Below are positions 8,507 to 21,300 of a DNA stretch of 64,000 bases, in pieces. The notes below the pieces were generated by a model. The model worked only from the letters and a program-made list of their open reading frames with translations. It did not search any database and was not told the DNA's origin. Each line of letters opens with the position of its first letter. Position 1 is the stretch's first letter. The DNA lies in contig NZ_CP034248.1 of the NCBI RefSeq assembly GCF_003931855.1, positions 1,674,001 through 1,738,000 of the forward strand, given 5' to 3'. The stretch is from Paenibacillus lentus (GTDB lineage Bacteria; Bacillota; Bacilli; Paenibacillales; Paenibacillaceae). A program made the translations under genes and the position numbers.

Positions 8507-9175
8507 TAGGCTCGGCTAGGTCGGTGGCTGCCTCGGTAAGAGGCACGGAAGTGCCTTCTGGGGAGGACGTGCGTCTTTGATGTTTAGATAACGTTTTCAC
8601 CCGTTGGAAGATATTCTCCCCGTGCTGCCTGCGGTACCGTCAGGCAGCATGGAAATTCACCGTGAATCCAAGAGCTGTCCCGTTCATGCCATACAGAGCA
8701 TTCTTTGAGCCTCATGCAGCACTATCGTTACATCTAATCGTAGGAAAAGCTCACTACCCCACAGACGAAATTTTAACTATCCTATCCACACTAGGCTGCG
8801 GGGGAATACACAAATCGTACATAGAGTGTATCAATACCCCTTAAATATAGGCTTCGACAAGTAAGCTCCGGTGCCGAATCCAGAGGTACGGCCAACTTCC
8901 TGCTGGCCGCCCTGAGCCCTACAGTAAGCCTTACATCGATGGGAGGAACATCGCTTGTCCTACCCCAAATCCAATTTCGAATCCCATGTTAAACTAAAGC
9001 CCGTCTTTGGGCGGCTTGTCCACAGTAAGCATATTGAAGCAGAGAGCTGGAAGTCGTCGTATCTCTTGCGTAGAACGATGCTCTTTGTTGTCTTCACGCA
9101 TGGGAGCTGAGCGGAATAGCTGCTAGGCAGAGGAATGCCGCATGAGATCAATCGGGCAAGCGAAGCGGTGACCTG
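8507..9175. other. Intergenic region between ectB and the pmx genes
   Basis: This stretch of about 670 bases has no convincing gene. It contains a strong hairpin (GTGCTGCCTG 8622-8631 / CAGGCAGCAT 8641-8650) without a T tract, a 60-codon open frame from a GTG at 8662 that I do not recognise and that lacks a ribosome-binding site, and a smaller GCCC/GGGC hairpin near 9000. The composition is mixed and looks like decayed coding DNA. A promoter for pmxA may lie here, but I see no clear -35/-10 pair. Confidence 0.5.
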
Positions 9176-9304
9176 ATGAAAGCCAATGACATTGTTGTCA
9201 CATTTGAAAAGGCGGGGAGCGAGGCTGGAGCATTGTTGCAGCATAAGCTCCGCCGGATTGCTTTTACCGATGAAGAGAGGGGAACGATACCAGGTGGCTT
9301 TTGA
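9176..9304 (+). CDS. Possible 42-residue ORF overlapping the pmxA start
   Basis: An ATG at 9176 opens a 42-codon frame whose TGA (9302-9304) overlaps the pmxA GTG start by 11 bases. The start itself overlaps a TGA closing another short frame (TGATG at 9174-9178). The peptide is mixed and charged (MKANDIVVTFEKAG at the start, ending GTIPGGF), with no signal peptide or membrane segment. It could be a coupling ORF for pmxA or, more likely, the tail of a decayed upstream gene, since adjacent short frames read like pieces of one protein. No clear ribosome-binding site is present. Confidence 0.25.
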   Translation: MKANDIVVTFEKAGSEAGALLQHKLRRIAFTDEERGTIPGGF

Positions 9305-12300
9305 AAAAGAAACGTTGTTTTGGAACGAAAAATTCGGTAGCGACGATTATACCTTGACGCGGCTTCCTTACAGCAAAGCTCCAAGCTCCTTGGCGCCCAA
9401 TATGACAAACGTAGGCGGTTCGCTTTCGGAGGAAGCGACACAGCGCGTCCTTCAAATGAGCAAGGGCGCTCCGCTGGCCATTTTTATGATTTTACTCGCT
9501 GGTGTTCAGTCGCTTTTGCATAAATATACAGGTGCTTCTGACATTCTGGTCGGTATGCCGATTGTGCGGAAAAAGGCGGAGACGCGCCGATCCGTTAATC
9601 ATACGGTCATTTTGAAAAACTGGCTTTTGGCGGGTGCGACTTTTAAAACACTTTTGAGCGAGCTGAGGACTTCCCTACCGGAGGCGATTCAACATCAACA
9701 TATTCCGTTCTTGAAAATGACGGAGAAGCTGGACCTGCAATATGCAGACGGGATACCCGTCGTCCATACGCTAGTATCCCTTAAGGAGCTGCATCTAGAC
9801 GAAATCGGGCAAAACGTGGTCACGGATTGTTCTTTTGAATTCAGCTTAACCGACGGGACGATCCAGCTAGTGCTGTCATATAACGAGTACTTATATGACT
9901 CCGAGTTCATGACTCGGGTTATCGGCCACCTGAATCGCCTTCTGGCCGTGGGGCTTCACGAGTTGGAGCTGGACATCGCGCGGGTGGACATGCTGTCGAA
10001 GGATGAGAAATTTCAATTGCTGCAAAGCTTTAACGATACCGAGAAGGATTATCCCCGTGATCGGACGATTCATCAGCTCGTGGAAGAGCAGGTGAAGCGG
10101 GTGCCCGAAGCGACAGCGGTTGTCTTTGAGGGGCGGCGGCTTTCGTACGCGGAGCTGAATGAACGGGCGAATCGTCTGGCGCGGACGCTGCGATCGGTCG
10201 GCGTGCTGCCCAATCAGCTGGTAGGTTTGATGGCCAGGAGATCGCTGGAGACGGTCGTTGGCATTCTGGCGGTTCTGAAGGCTGGCGGAGCCTATGTGCC
10301 GATCGACCCGGAATACCCGGAAGAACGCATCCGCTACATTCTGGAGAACTCGAACGCGCAGCTGCTGCTGACTCAAAGAGAGCTACTGCAGCAGGTGCCG
10401 CTCGAAGGGACCGTGTTGGCACTGGATGACGAGCAGGCCTACAGCGACGATGGCTCGAACCTGGAGCCGGCCAGCGGTCCGAATGATCTGGCATATGTCA
10501 TCTATACGTCAGGTACGACGGGCAAACCCAAAGGGGTCATGCTAGAGCATCGCGGTTTGGTTAGCTTGAAGCTGATGTTCGCGGACAGGCTGCACATTAC
10601 GGAGCATGACCGGATCGTTCAATTCGCCAGTCTGTCGTTCGACGCGTCCTGCTGGGAAATGTTCAAAGCGCTCTATTTTGGCGCAGCTCTGTACATTCCG
10701 ACAGCCGAGACGATTCTCGACAACCGCCTGTTCGAGAGTTATATGAACGAGCATGCGATTACGGCGGCGATTTTGCCTCCGACATATAGCGCTTATTTGA
10801 ATCCGGACCGCCTTCCCAGCTTAACGAAGCTTGTAACGGGGGGCTCGGCGGTATCGGCCGAATTCGTGCAGCAGTGGAAATCGAAGGTTCGCTATTTCAA
10901 TGCTTACGGCCCTACCGAAGCTTCGATTGTTACAACGCTTTGGGATGCGAATGAGGATCAGCCGGAGCACAGAGTTATTCCGATCGGGCGCCCGCTGGCC
11001 AATCATCAGATATTTATTTTGGATGCCAACCTGCAGCTTGTGCCTATAGGGGTGGAGGGCGAGTTGTGCGTGGCAGGTGTGGGGCTGGCGAGAGGTTACC
11101 TGAACCATCCTGAGCTGACAGCCGAGAAGTTCGTGGAACATCCGTTTACACCGGGAGAACGCCTGTACCGGACGGGGGATCTCGCCCGCTGGCTGCCGGA
11201 CGGAAATATAGAGTATTTGGGTCGAATCGACCATCAGGTGAAGATCCGTGGATTTCGAATCGAGATCGGTGAGATTGAAGAGCAGCTTCTGAAAATGGAC
11301 TCCGTGCAGGAGACGATCATAATCGCGCAGGAAGGCAAAAGCGGGCAAGAACTGTGCGCTTACCTGGTCGCGGACCGCCCGCTTACGCTCGGCGAGCTGA
11401 GAAGCGCGCTAGCGCAAAAATTGCCGAATTATATGATTCCGGCACATTTTGTTCAGCTTCCGCGGATGCCGCTTACGCCGAATGACAAAATCGATCGCAA
11501 GGCTTTGCCTGCACCGGAAGGAAACGCGTTGACCGGCGGCGAGTACGTAGCTCCCCGCAATGAAGTCGAGCAGACGCTTGCCGATGTGTGGCAGGCGGTT
11601 TTGAACGCTGATCGCGTTGGGGTGACGGATCACTTCTTCGAGCTGGGAGGAGACTCGATTAAATCCATTCAAGTATCTTCGCGGCTTCATCAAGCAGGCT
11701 ATAAGCTGGAAATCCGCGATTTGTTTAAATATCCGACGATCTCACAGCTCAGCCTGCATGTGAAACCGATTGGACGTACCATCGATCAAGGCGAAGTAAC
11801 GGGTGAAACGGCGCTTACGCCAATTCAGCATTGGTTTTTCGAGAGCTCCTTTGCAGCCCCGCATCATTTCAACCAGTCAGTGATGCTGTACCGGAAGGAA
11901 GGCTTTGACGAAGAGACGGTACGTCAGGTGCTGCAAAAGCTGGTTGAGCATCATGACGCCTTGCGGATGGTATTCCGCAAGATGGAACAAGGGTTTAGCG
12001 CACGGACCCGGGCGATTGAGGAAGGCGAGTTGTTCACGCTGGACGTGTTTGACTTTAAGGATGCAGAGGATACTGCGCAGGCTGTGGAAGCGAAGGCAAC
12101 AGATATTCAAGCCGACATTGATCTAGAGAACGGCCCCCTTGTAAAGGCGGGACTGTTCCGGTGCGCGGACGGTGATCATTTGTTGCTCGCGGTTCATCAT
12201 GCTGTGGTGGACGGCGTGTCTTGGCGCATTTTAATGGAGGACTTTGCACTGGGTTACGAGCAGGTCGGCAATAGCGAGGAAATTCATTTTCCAGCGAAAA

Positions 12301-15300
12301 CGGATGCTTACCGCACTTGGTCCGAGCAGCTGGTCGCTTATGCACAAAGCCCGGAAATGGCCAAGGAACGTGCTTATTGGCAGGGCGTGGAACAAATTGC
12401 GGTTCCGGACTTGCCGAAGGATCTGGAGGCCGACGTTACGACGCAGCAGGATAGCGAATCGCTGTTCGTCCGTTTGACTCCCGAAGAAACGGAGCAGCTG
12501 CTGAAGCGGGTTCATCGGGCCTACAACACGGAAATGAACGATATTTTGGTAACGGCGCTTGGCATAGCTGTTCGCAAGTGGACGGGACACGAACGGGTGC
12601 GGATCAATCTCGAAGGACACGGACGGGAAGTGATCGGAACGGATATTGACATCACACGCACAGTCGGTTGGTTTACGACCAAGTTTCCGGTCGTTCTGGA
12701 GCCGGAAATCGAGCGGGATTTGGCCCATCAGATTAAACAGGTCAAGGAAAATTTGCGCCGCATTCCGAACAAAGGACTTGGGTACGGCGTATGCCGCTAT
12801 CTATCCAAATTGGAGGATGGCTTTGTTTGGGGCGCAGAGCCGGAAATTAATTTTAACTACCTCGGCCAATTCGATGATGATGTCAACCAGGACGAGATCG
12901 GCATATCTTCTTATTCCAGCGGCAGCCCGGCCAGTGAACGTCAGGCCCGCAGCTTTTTGCTGGATATCAACGGCATGGTGCTGGACGGCGCTTTATCGCT
13001 CGATCTCAGCTACAGCCGGAAGCAGTATCGCAAGGAAACGATGGAAGCCTTCGCCGAGCAGCTTGAGCAAAGCCTCCGGGAGCTCATTATCCACTGCGCA
13101 GGCAAAGAAAACACCGAATTGACACCGAGCGACGTGCAATTTAAAGGCTTGACCATTGCAGAATTGGAACAAATCATCCAGCGCTCGGGCCATCTCGGGG
13201 AAATCGAAAATATTTACTCGCTTACGCCAATGCAGAAGGGCATGTGGTTCCACGTCGCGCTTGATGGGCAAACGGCCGCTTATTTCGAGCAGACGCGGTT
13301 TACAATGCGGGGAGCACTCGACGTCCAGCTTTTTGAGAGGAGTTGGATGGAGCTTGCGAAACGACATCTGGTGCTGCGGGCGAATTTTGTGAAAGGACCG
13401 ACGGGCGAGCCGCTGCAAATCATATATCGCGACAAGTCGGTTGGCTTTGAATATGAGGAGCTGCTTCATTTGCAGTCGGACGAGAAACAAGCGTACTTAG
13501 ATAAAAAGGCCGAGGATGACAAGCTTCGCGGCTTCGACATGGAACATGACGCGCTCGTTCGGTTTACGATCCTGCGCACCGAAGAGCAAAGCTATCATGT
13601 GCTGTGGAGTTTCCAGCATATTTTGATGGACGGCTGGTGCCTAGCGCAGCTGACGCAGGAGCTGTTTGAGACGTACTCGGCTTATGTATCCGGCAAGCAG
13701 CCAGTGAGAGATAAGAGAGCGGATTATGGTGCTTATATCGAATGGCTGGAAAAACAGGACGATCAGGCGGCATCCAATTATTGGACGGATTTCCTGGCAG
13801 GTTATGAAGGGCAAACCGTACTCCCGGGACAAAAGGAATCGGCGCCGAACGGCAGATTTACAGCTGATCACGTCACCGCGGAGCTGGGTAAAGACTTGAG
13901 TGAGCGGCTGGACCGGGTGGCGAAACAGCGCCTGGTTACGGTCAATACGCTGCTGCAAGCCGTTTGGGGCGTGATGCTGCAAAAATATAACGGAACAAAC
14001 GATGCCGTATTCGGCAGCGTCGTGGCTGGAAGACCGGCGGAAATCCCGGGCATTGAGTCCATGATTGGGCTGTTCATCAATACGGTGCCGGTCCGCGTCA
14101 CGAGCGAAGCGGACACGGTGTTCGCCGACCTGATGGCGAAGCTCCAAGAGCGAGCGCTGGAGTCCGGAAGTTATGATTACTACCCGCTGTATGAAATTCA
14201 AGCTCGCAGCGTGCAAAAACAGAACCTGGTCAACCATATCATCGCTTTTGAGAACTATCCGGTGGACGAGCAGATGGAGCAGGCGGGCGACCAGCAGCAT
14301 GGCGACCTGACGATCGCTGACGTACATATGGAGGAGCAGACGAACTATAACTTCAACGTGACCGTGGTGCCGGGAGCCGAGATCGAAATTCGGTTCGACT
14401 TTAATGCCGAAGTGTTCGATAAAGACAGCATCGAGCGGCTCAAGGGGCATTTCGTCCATCTGCTGGAGCAGGTGACGGATAACCCGGAAATTACCGTGGG
14501 CGAGCTGGAACTTGTGACGGAGGCGGAAAAGGCCGACCTTCTCGGACGTTTTAACGACACCACCACGGAATTTCCACGCGGGAAGACGCTCATTCAACTG
14601 TTCGAAGAGCAGGTGGAGCGCATCCCGGATGCAGCCGCTATTTCCTTGAATGAACAAGAGCTGACCTACCGCGAGCTGAACGAACGCGTCAATCGCCTTG
14701 CCCGTACCTTACGTAGCCACGGGATATCCAAAGGCCGTCTGGTCGCCATTATGGCTGAGCGTTCCATCGAAATGGTGGTGGGCATGCTGGCGGCACACAA
14801 AGCCGGAGCGGCTTATGTACCGATTGACCCGGAATATCCCGAGGAGCGTATCCGTTTCTTGATCGAGGATTCGGGGGCACAGGTCATGCTGACGCAAATC
14901 CGCTTGCGCGAGCGCTTGGCGGGTTTGGACTCCGTGATCTTACTGGATGACGAGTCCTTCTATCATGAGGACGGCACAAATCTAAATCCGGTCATCGAAG
15001 CGACAGATCTGGCTTGCGTCATTTATACATCAGGCACGACGGGCAAGCCGAAAGGCAATCTTGTTTCGCACCGCAACATTATAAGGGTCGTTCAAAGTAC
15101 GAATTATATCGACATCACCGAGCGGGATCATCTCCTCCAGCTTTCAACCTATTCGTTCGACGGAGCGATTTTCGATATTTTCGGCGCTTTGACCAACGGA
15201 GCGCGATTAGTGCTGGTTCCCCGCGAGACTTTGCTGGAAATCGGCCGGCTGGCGGCTCTCATTCAGCGCGAGCGCATCTCGGTCATGTTTATTACGACGG

Positions 15301-18300
15301 CTTTCTTCAACGTCCTTGTAGATGTGAACGTCGACTGCTTGCGGGATGTCCGGGCGATTTTGTTCGGAGGAGAGCGCGTGTCGGTTGGCCATGTGCGTAA
15401 AGCACTCGCCCATATCGGACCAGGCAGGCTCAACCATGTTTACGGCCCAACGGAAAGTACGGTTTATACCACGTATCTTCCGGTCGATTTCGTCGATGAG
15501 TCGGCGGTAACCGTACCCATCGGGCGACCGATTAGCAATACGACGGTGTATATCGTCGACAATCGGAACAAGCTTCTACCCATCGGCGTGGTTGGGGAGC
15601 TATGTGTCGGTGGAGAAGGATTGGTACGGGGCTACAATAACCGGTCGGAGCTGACGGCGGAGAAATTTGTGGACAATCCGTTTGTGCCGGGAGAGCACAT
15701 GTATCGGACGGGAGACTTGGCGAAGTGGTTGCCGGACGGAACGATCGAATATGTAGGACGGACGGATGATCAAGTGAAAATCCGCGGCTTCCGTATCGAG
15801 CTGGGCGAGATCGAAGCTCAGCTTCAGAAAGTGGAGGGAATTCGAAAAACAACGGTATTCGCGAGGGAAAACGCCTCTGGCGAGAAGCAGCTTTGCGCCT
15901 ATTATGAAGCGGAATTTGAGCTTTCGGCGGCCGAGCTGAAGAGTATGCTTTCACGGGAACTGCCAGCCTATATGATCCCGGCGTACCTGATCCAGTTGGC
16001 GCAACTTCCGTTAACAACGAATGGCAAAGTCGACCGACGCTCTCTCCCGGCGCCGGAAGAAAGCTTGCAAGGCGAAGGAAGTACTCCGCCTCGGACTCCG
16101 CTGGAAGCCCGCTTGGCCGGAATTTGGAAAAGCGTGCTCGGATTAGAGCACATCGGTGTTCATGACAATTTCATCGACCTGGGTGGTCATTCTCTGCGGG
16201 CGACGACATTGGTGAGCAAGGTGCACCAGGAGCTGAACGTCGAGCTGTCTCTGCGCGACGTATTCCGCTATTCGACGCTCGAAGAGATGGCGCTAGCTAT
16301 CTCTCGGATTGGAGAGCAGTCGTTTTCGTCGATTCCGCTGGCAGGCGCAAGAGCATATTATCCGCTTTCCTCAGCTCAGAAGCGGCTGTTTATCCTGAAT
16401 CAGCTGGAAGGGGCCGATCTGAGCTATAACATGCCGGGCGTACTGATGCTGGAAGGAACGATTGACCGGAGCCTGCTGGAGAAGGCTTTCCGCGGACTGA
16501 TCGCACGACACGAAACACTGCGAACTGGCTTTGAGATCGTACAAGGCGAAGCTGTACAGCGCATTTACGAGAGCGTTGACTTTGCCGTTCAGTACTGTGA
16601 TGCGAGCGAGGAAGAAGCGCCCGAAGTCGTGCAGGCCTTTATCCGGCCTTTTGACTTAGCGAAGCCTCCGCTGCTACGAGCGGAGCTGGTAGAGCTGGCA
16701 GCCGAACGTTATTTGTTGATGTTCGACATGCATCATATCGTCTCCGACGGGGTTTCTATGGACGTGTTCGTCGAGGAACTCGTTCGTCTGTACGGCGGCG
16801 AGTCATTAGAACCTTTGCGCATTCAATATAAGGACTATGCGGTATGGCAGCAGTCGGACGAGCAAAAAGCGCAGTTGAAACGCGAGGAAGCTTACTGGCT
16901 GGACCGTTACCGGGGGGAACTGCCGGTTCTGGAAATGCCGACGGACTATCCGCGTCCGGCCGTGCAGAGCTTTGAGGGACAAACGCTGACGTCCTTCGTG
17001 GACGAGGTAACAAGCGAAGGCTTGAAGCAATTAGCCGCTCAAAGAGGAGCGACGCTGTATATGGTGCTGCTAGCGGCATATACCGTGCTTTTGCATAAAT
17101 TTACGGGCCAGGACGATTTGATTGTTGGAACGTCGATTGCCGGACGAACGCACGGAGACACGCAGCCTTTGATCGGAATGTTCGTCAATACGCTGGCGAT
17201 CCGCAATTATCCGGCTTCGGAGAAGACCTTCACGTCATATTTGGAAGAAGTGAAAGAAACGACCTTAGGCGCTTACGAGCATCAGAATTATCCGTTCGAA
17301 GAGCTCGTTGATAAAGTGCAGATCAACCGGGATTTGAGCCGCAACCCGTTATTTGACACGATGTTCTCCCTGCAAAACCTGGAGGAGACAGCGTTTGAAC
17401 TGGAAGGGCTGAAATTATCCAACTACCCTAGCGAATACGGCATGGCAAAATTCGACCTAAGTGTGGATGTTACGGAAGAAAACGGCGGCCTGGAGTGCAG
17501 CTTTGAATTCGCAACAGCTCTTTATAAAGAAAGCACGATCCGGCGGCTGGCGACTCATTTCGGACATTTGCTTGCGGCGATCGTAAGCCGTCCGGATGCG
17601 AAGATCGCCGAGCTGAACTTGCTGACGGCAGAGGAAAAGGAGCGAATTCTTGGCGAGTTTAACCCGGTGCAGCCGGAAGCAGCTCCTGCAGCCGCGTTCC
17701 ATCGGCTGTTTGAGGAACAGGTGGAGCGAACGCCGGAAGCGGAGGCCGTCGTGTACGAGAACGACCGGCTGACGTATGCAGAGCTGAATGAGCGGGCGAA
17801 CTGCTTGGCGGCCACGCTGCGCGCAAGCGGCATCGGCCGGGAGACGATCATCGGCATTCTCGCCGAGCGTTCGGTGGACTTGCTGGTGGCCGTGCTGGCC
17901 GTCTGGAAAGCGGGCGGGGCCTATGTGCCGCTTGACCCGGATTACCCAGCGGACCGCGTGCGGTTCATGCTTGAAGACAGCGGAGCGAAGCTGCTGCTGA
18001 CGCAAACGGCGCTGCGAGAGCGCGCTGAAGCCTGGCTCGGCGAGGAGGAGCTGGCGCTGGCGGCGGTGCTGTACCTCGACGACGAAGCATCGTACAGCGA
18101 CGAGCGGGGAAATGTACCGATGGGCGCTGGAATGGTTTCGGGCTTTGTCTCCGAGATGGTCTCCGGCAAGCTGACGGGTACTGTGGACGACAGCGATGAG
18201 AGCTATCAGAATGTCGTTGGCATGGACAGCTTCCATGAAGCCCGTCCGGAGGATTTGGCATACGTGATCTATACGTCGGGAACGACAGGCAAGCCGAAGG

Positions 18301-21300
18301 GCGTGATGATCGAGCACCGCAGTCTGGTGAGCACGGCGGCGGGTTACCGCCGGGAATATCGGTTGGATCAGTTCCCGGTGCGGCTACTGCAGCTCGCAAG
18401 CTTCTCGTTCGACGTGTTCGTGGGAGATATTGCACGGACGCTGTACAACGGAGGCACAATGGTGATTGTGCCGAAGGACGATCGGATCGATCCGTCTCGT
18501 CTGTACTACTGGATCGAGCGGGAGCGGATTACCATTTTTGAATCGACGCCAGCACTCATCGTGCCGTTTATGGAATACGTGCACGAGCAGGGGCTGGATA
18601 TGAGCTGGATGGAGCTGTTGATCACGAGCTCGGACAGCTGCAGCGTGGCGGATTACCGAACCTTGCAGGAACGCTTTGGCTCATCGTTCCGCATCATCAA
18701 CGCCTACGGCGTGACGGAAGCGGCGATTGACTCCAGTTTCTACGATGAGGAGCTGACGAAGCTGCCGCAGACAGGCAATGTGCCGATCGGCAAAGCGTGG
18801 CTGAATGCGAAATTCTACATCGTGGATGCGCACCTGAACCCGGTGCCGGTAGGTGTGCTGGGCGAGCTGGTCATCGGCGGAGTCGGAGTGGCGCGCGGGT
18901 ACTTGAACCGTCCGGAGCTGACGGAAGAGAAGTTCGTAGACAGTCCGTTCGCCGCGGGCGAGCGGCTGTACCGCACGGGAGACCTGGCGCGGTGGATGGA
19001 GGACGGCAACGTGGATTTTATCGGCCGGATCGACAACCAGGCGAAAATCCGGGGCTATCGGATTGAGATGGGTGAGATCGAGTCGCAGCTGCTACGGGTG
19101 GAAGGCGTGCGCGAAGCGGTGGTGCTAGTTCGAAGTGACGCGAACGGTCAGAAGGTGCTGTGCGCGTATTACACGCTGGATACCGGAGCGGAGCTGGCAG
19201 TGAACGATTTGCGAAGCGCGCTGGCGCAGGAGCTGCCAGGATATATGATCCCTTCGTACTTTGTTGAGCTGGAGCGTCTGCCTCTGACGCCGAACGGAAA
19301 GATTGACCGGAAGGCGCTGCCGGCGCCGGAAGGGGAAGCGGGAAGCGGAACGGAGTATGTCGCACCGCGCAATGAGCTGGAGATGAAGTTGACGTCGATT
19401 TGGCAGGAGGTGCTGGGGCTTGCGAAGGAGATTGGCGTTCACGACAACTTCTTCGACATCGGCGGTCACTCCCTGCGGGCGACGGCGCTGATTAGTAAGA
19501 TTCATAAGGAGCTGAACGTGGATCTGCCGCTTCGCGATGTGTTCCGCCATTCCACCATCGAGAGCATGGCTGCCGCCATTTCCCGGCTGGATGAGCAGAC
19601 ATTTGTTGCTATTCCAGTGGCAGATGAACGAGAGGTGTACCCGCAATCTTTTGCTCAAAAACGTCTCTTTATCCTAAATCAACTGGAAGGCGCAGAGCTT
19701 AGCTACAATATGCCGGAAGCGATGCTGCTGGAGGGTGCTTTGGACCGGGCAAGGTTCGAAGAAGTGTTACGTCAGCTCGTGGCGCGGCATGAAACACTGC
19801 GCACCGGATTTGAAATGGTGGATGGCGAAGCATCGCAGCGGATTTACCAGGATGTAAATTTCGCCGTGGAGTTCTATCAAGTGGATGAGCAAGAGGCCCA
19901 AGAGACGGTTCGCCGTTTCGTACGTCCGTTTGACCTGGCGAAGCCTCCGCTACTGAGGGTAGGCCTTGTCGAGCTGGCTCCGGAACGCCATATTCTAATG
20001 TACGACATGCACCATATTATTTCCGATGGCGTCTCGATGGAAATCTTTGTTGAAGAATTCGTTCGCTTGTACGGCGGCGAGCAATTGGAGCCTTTACGTA
20101 TTCAGTACAAAGACTACACTGTTTGGCAGCATTCGCAGGAGCAGAAGCAACGGCTTCAGCGTCAGGAGGTGTACTGGCTGGACATGTTCCAAGGCGAGCT
20201 TCCGGTGCTGGAAATGCCGACCGATTATCCGCGTCCGGCTGTGCAGAGCTATGAAGGGCACACGCTGGAGTTTTTCTTCGAGGCTTCGAAAACTGAGCGC
20301 CTAAAGCAGTTGGCCTCGGAAACGGGTACAACGCTGTTTATGGTGCTGCTGGCGGCATATAACGTGCTATTGCATAAATACTCAGGTCAGGAGGATGTGA
20401 TCGTCGGTACGCCGATTGCCGGAAGGAATCATGGAGATGTGCAGCCGTTGATCGGGATTTTCTTAAACACGTTGGCGATCCGCAGTTATCCGGCTTCGGA
20501 GAAGACGTTCCTGTCATACCTGAACGAAGTCAAAGAAACGACCCTCCACGCTTTCGAGCATCAAAACTATCCGTTCGAAGAATTGGTGGATAAGGTGCAA
20601 GTCACCCGTGATTTAAGCCGCAATCCGCTCTTCGACACGCTGTTTACGATGCAGAATACGGAGAACGAGGAGTTTGAGCTGGAAGGGCTTCACCTGACTC
20701 CTTATCCGAGCGCACTGGATACCGCGAAGTTTGATATCAGCTTGGATGTGGGCGAGGAGAATGGAGGCTTGGATTACAGCTTCGAATATGCGACGGCTCT
20801 CTACAAAAGGGAGACGATCGAACGGCTGGCGAAACATTACGAGCAACTGCTCGAAACGATCGTAAGCCGTCCGAATGCGAAGATCGCTGAGTTGAACTTG
20901 CTGACAGCAGAGGAAAAAGAGCAAATTCTCGGCGAGTTTAACCCGGTGCAGCCGGAAGCGGCTCCTGCAGCCGCGTTCCACCGACTGTTTGAGGAACAGG
21001 CGGAACGCACGCCGGAAGCGGAGGCCGTCGTGTACGAGAACGACCGGCTGACGTATGCGGAGCTGAACGCGCGGGCGAATCGCTTGGCGGCCACGCTGCG
21101 CGCAAACGGCATTGGCCGGGAGACGATCGTCGGCATTCTCGCCGAGCGTTCGGTAGACTTGCTGGTGGCCGTGCTGGCCGTCTGGAAAGCGGGCGGGGCC
21201 TATGTGCCGCTCGATCCGGATTATCCGGCGGACCGCGTGCGGTTCATGCTTGAAGACAGCGGAGCGAAGGTGCTGCTGACGCAAACGGCGCTGCGAGAGC

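Noticed and set aside
8662..8844. 60-codon frame between ectB and pmxA
   Set aside because: It starts with GTG without a ribosome-binding site and has no recognised similarity. It is mentioned only in the intergenic entry.
9186..9293. N-terminal extension of PmxA from upstream starts (9186 or 9270)
   Set aside because: No ribosome-binding site lies before these codons, and the added residues do not resemble an NRPS terminus. The GTG at 9294 has a site and gives a start like that of PmxB.
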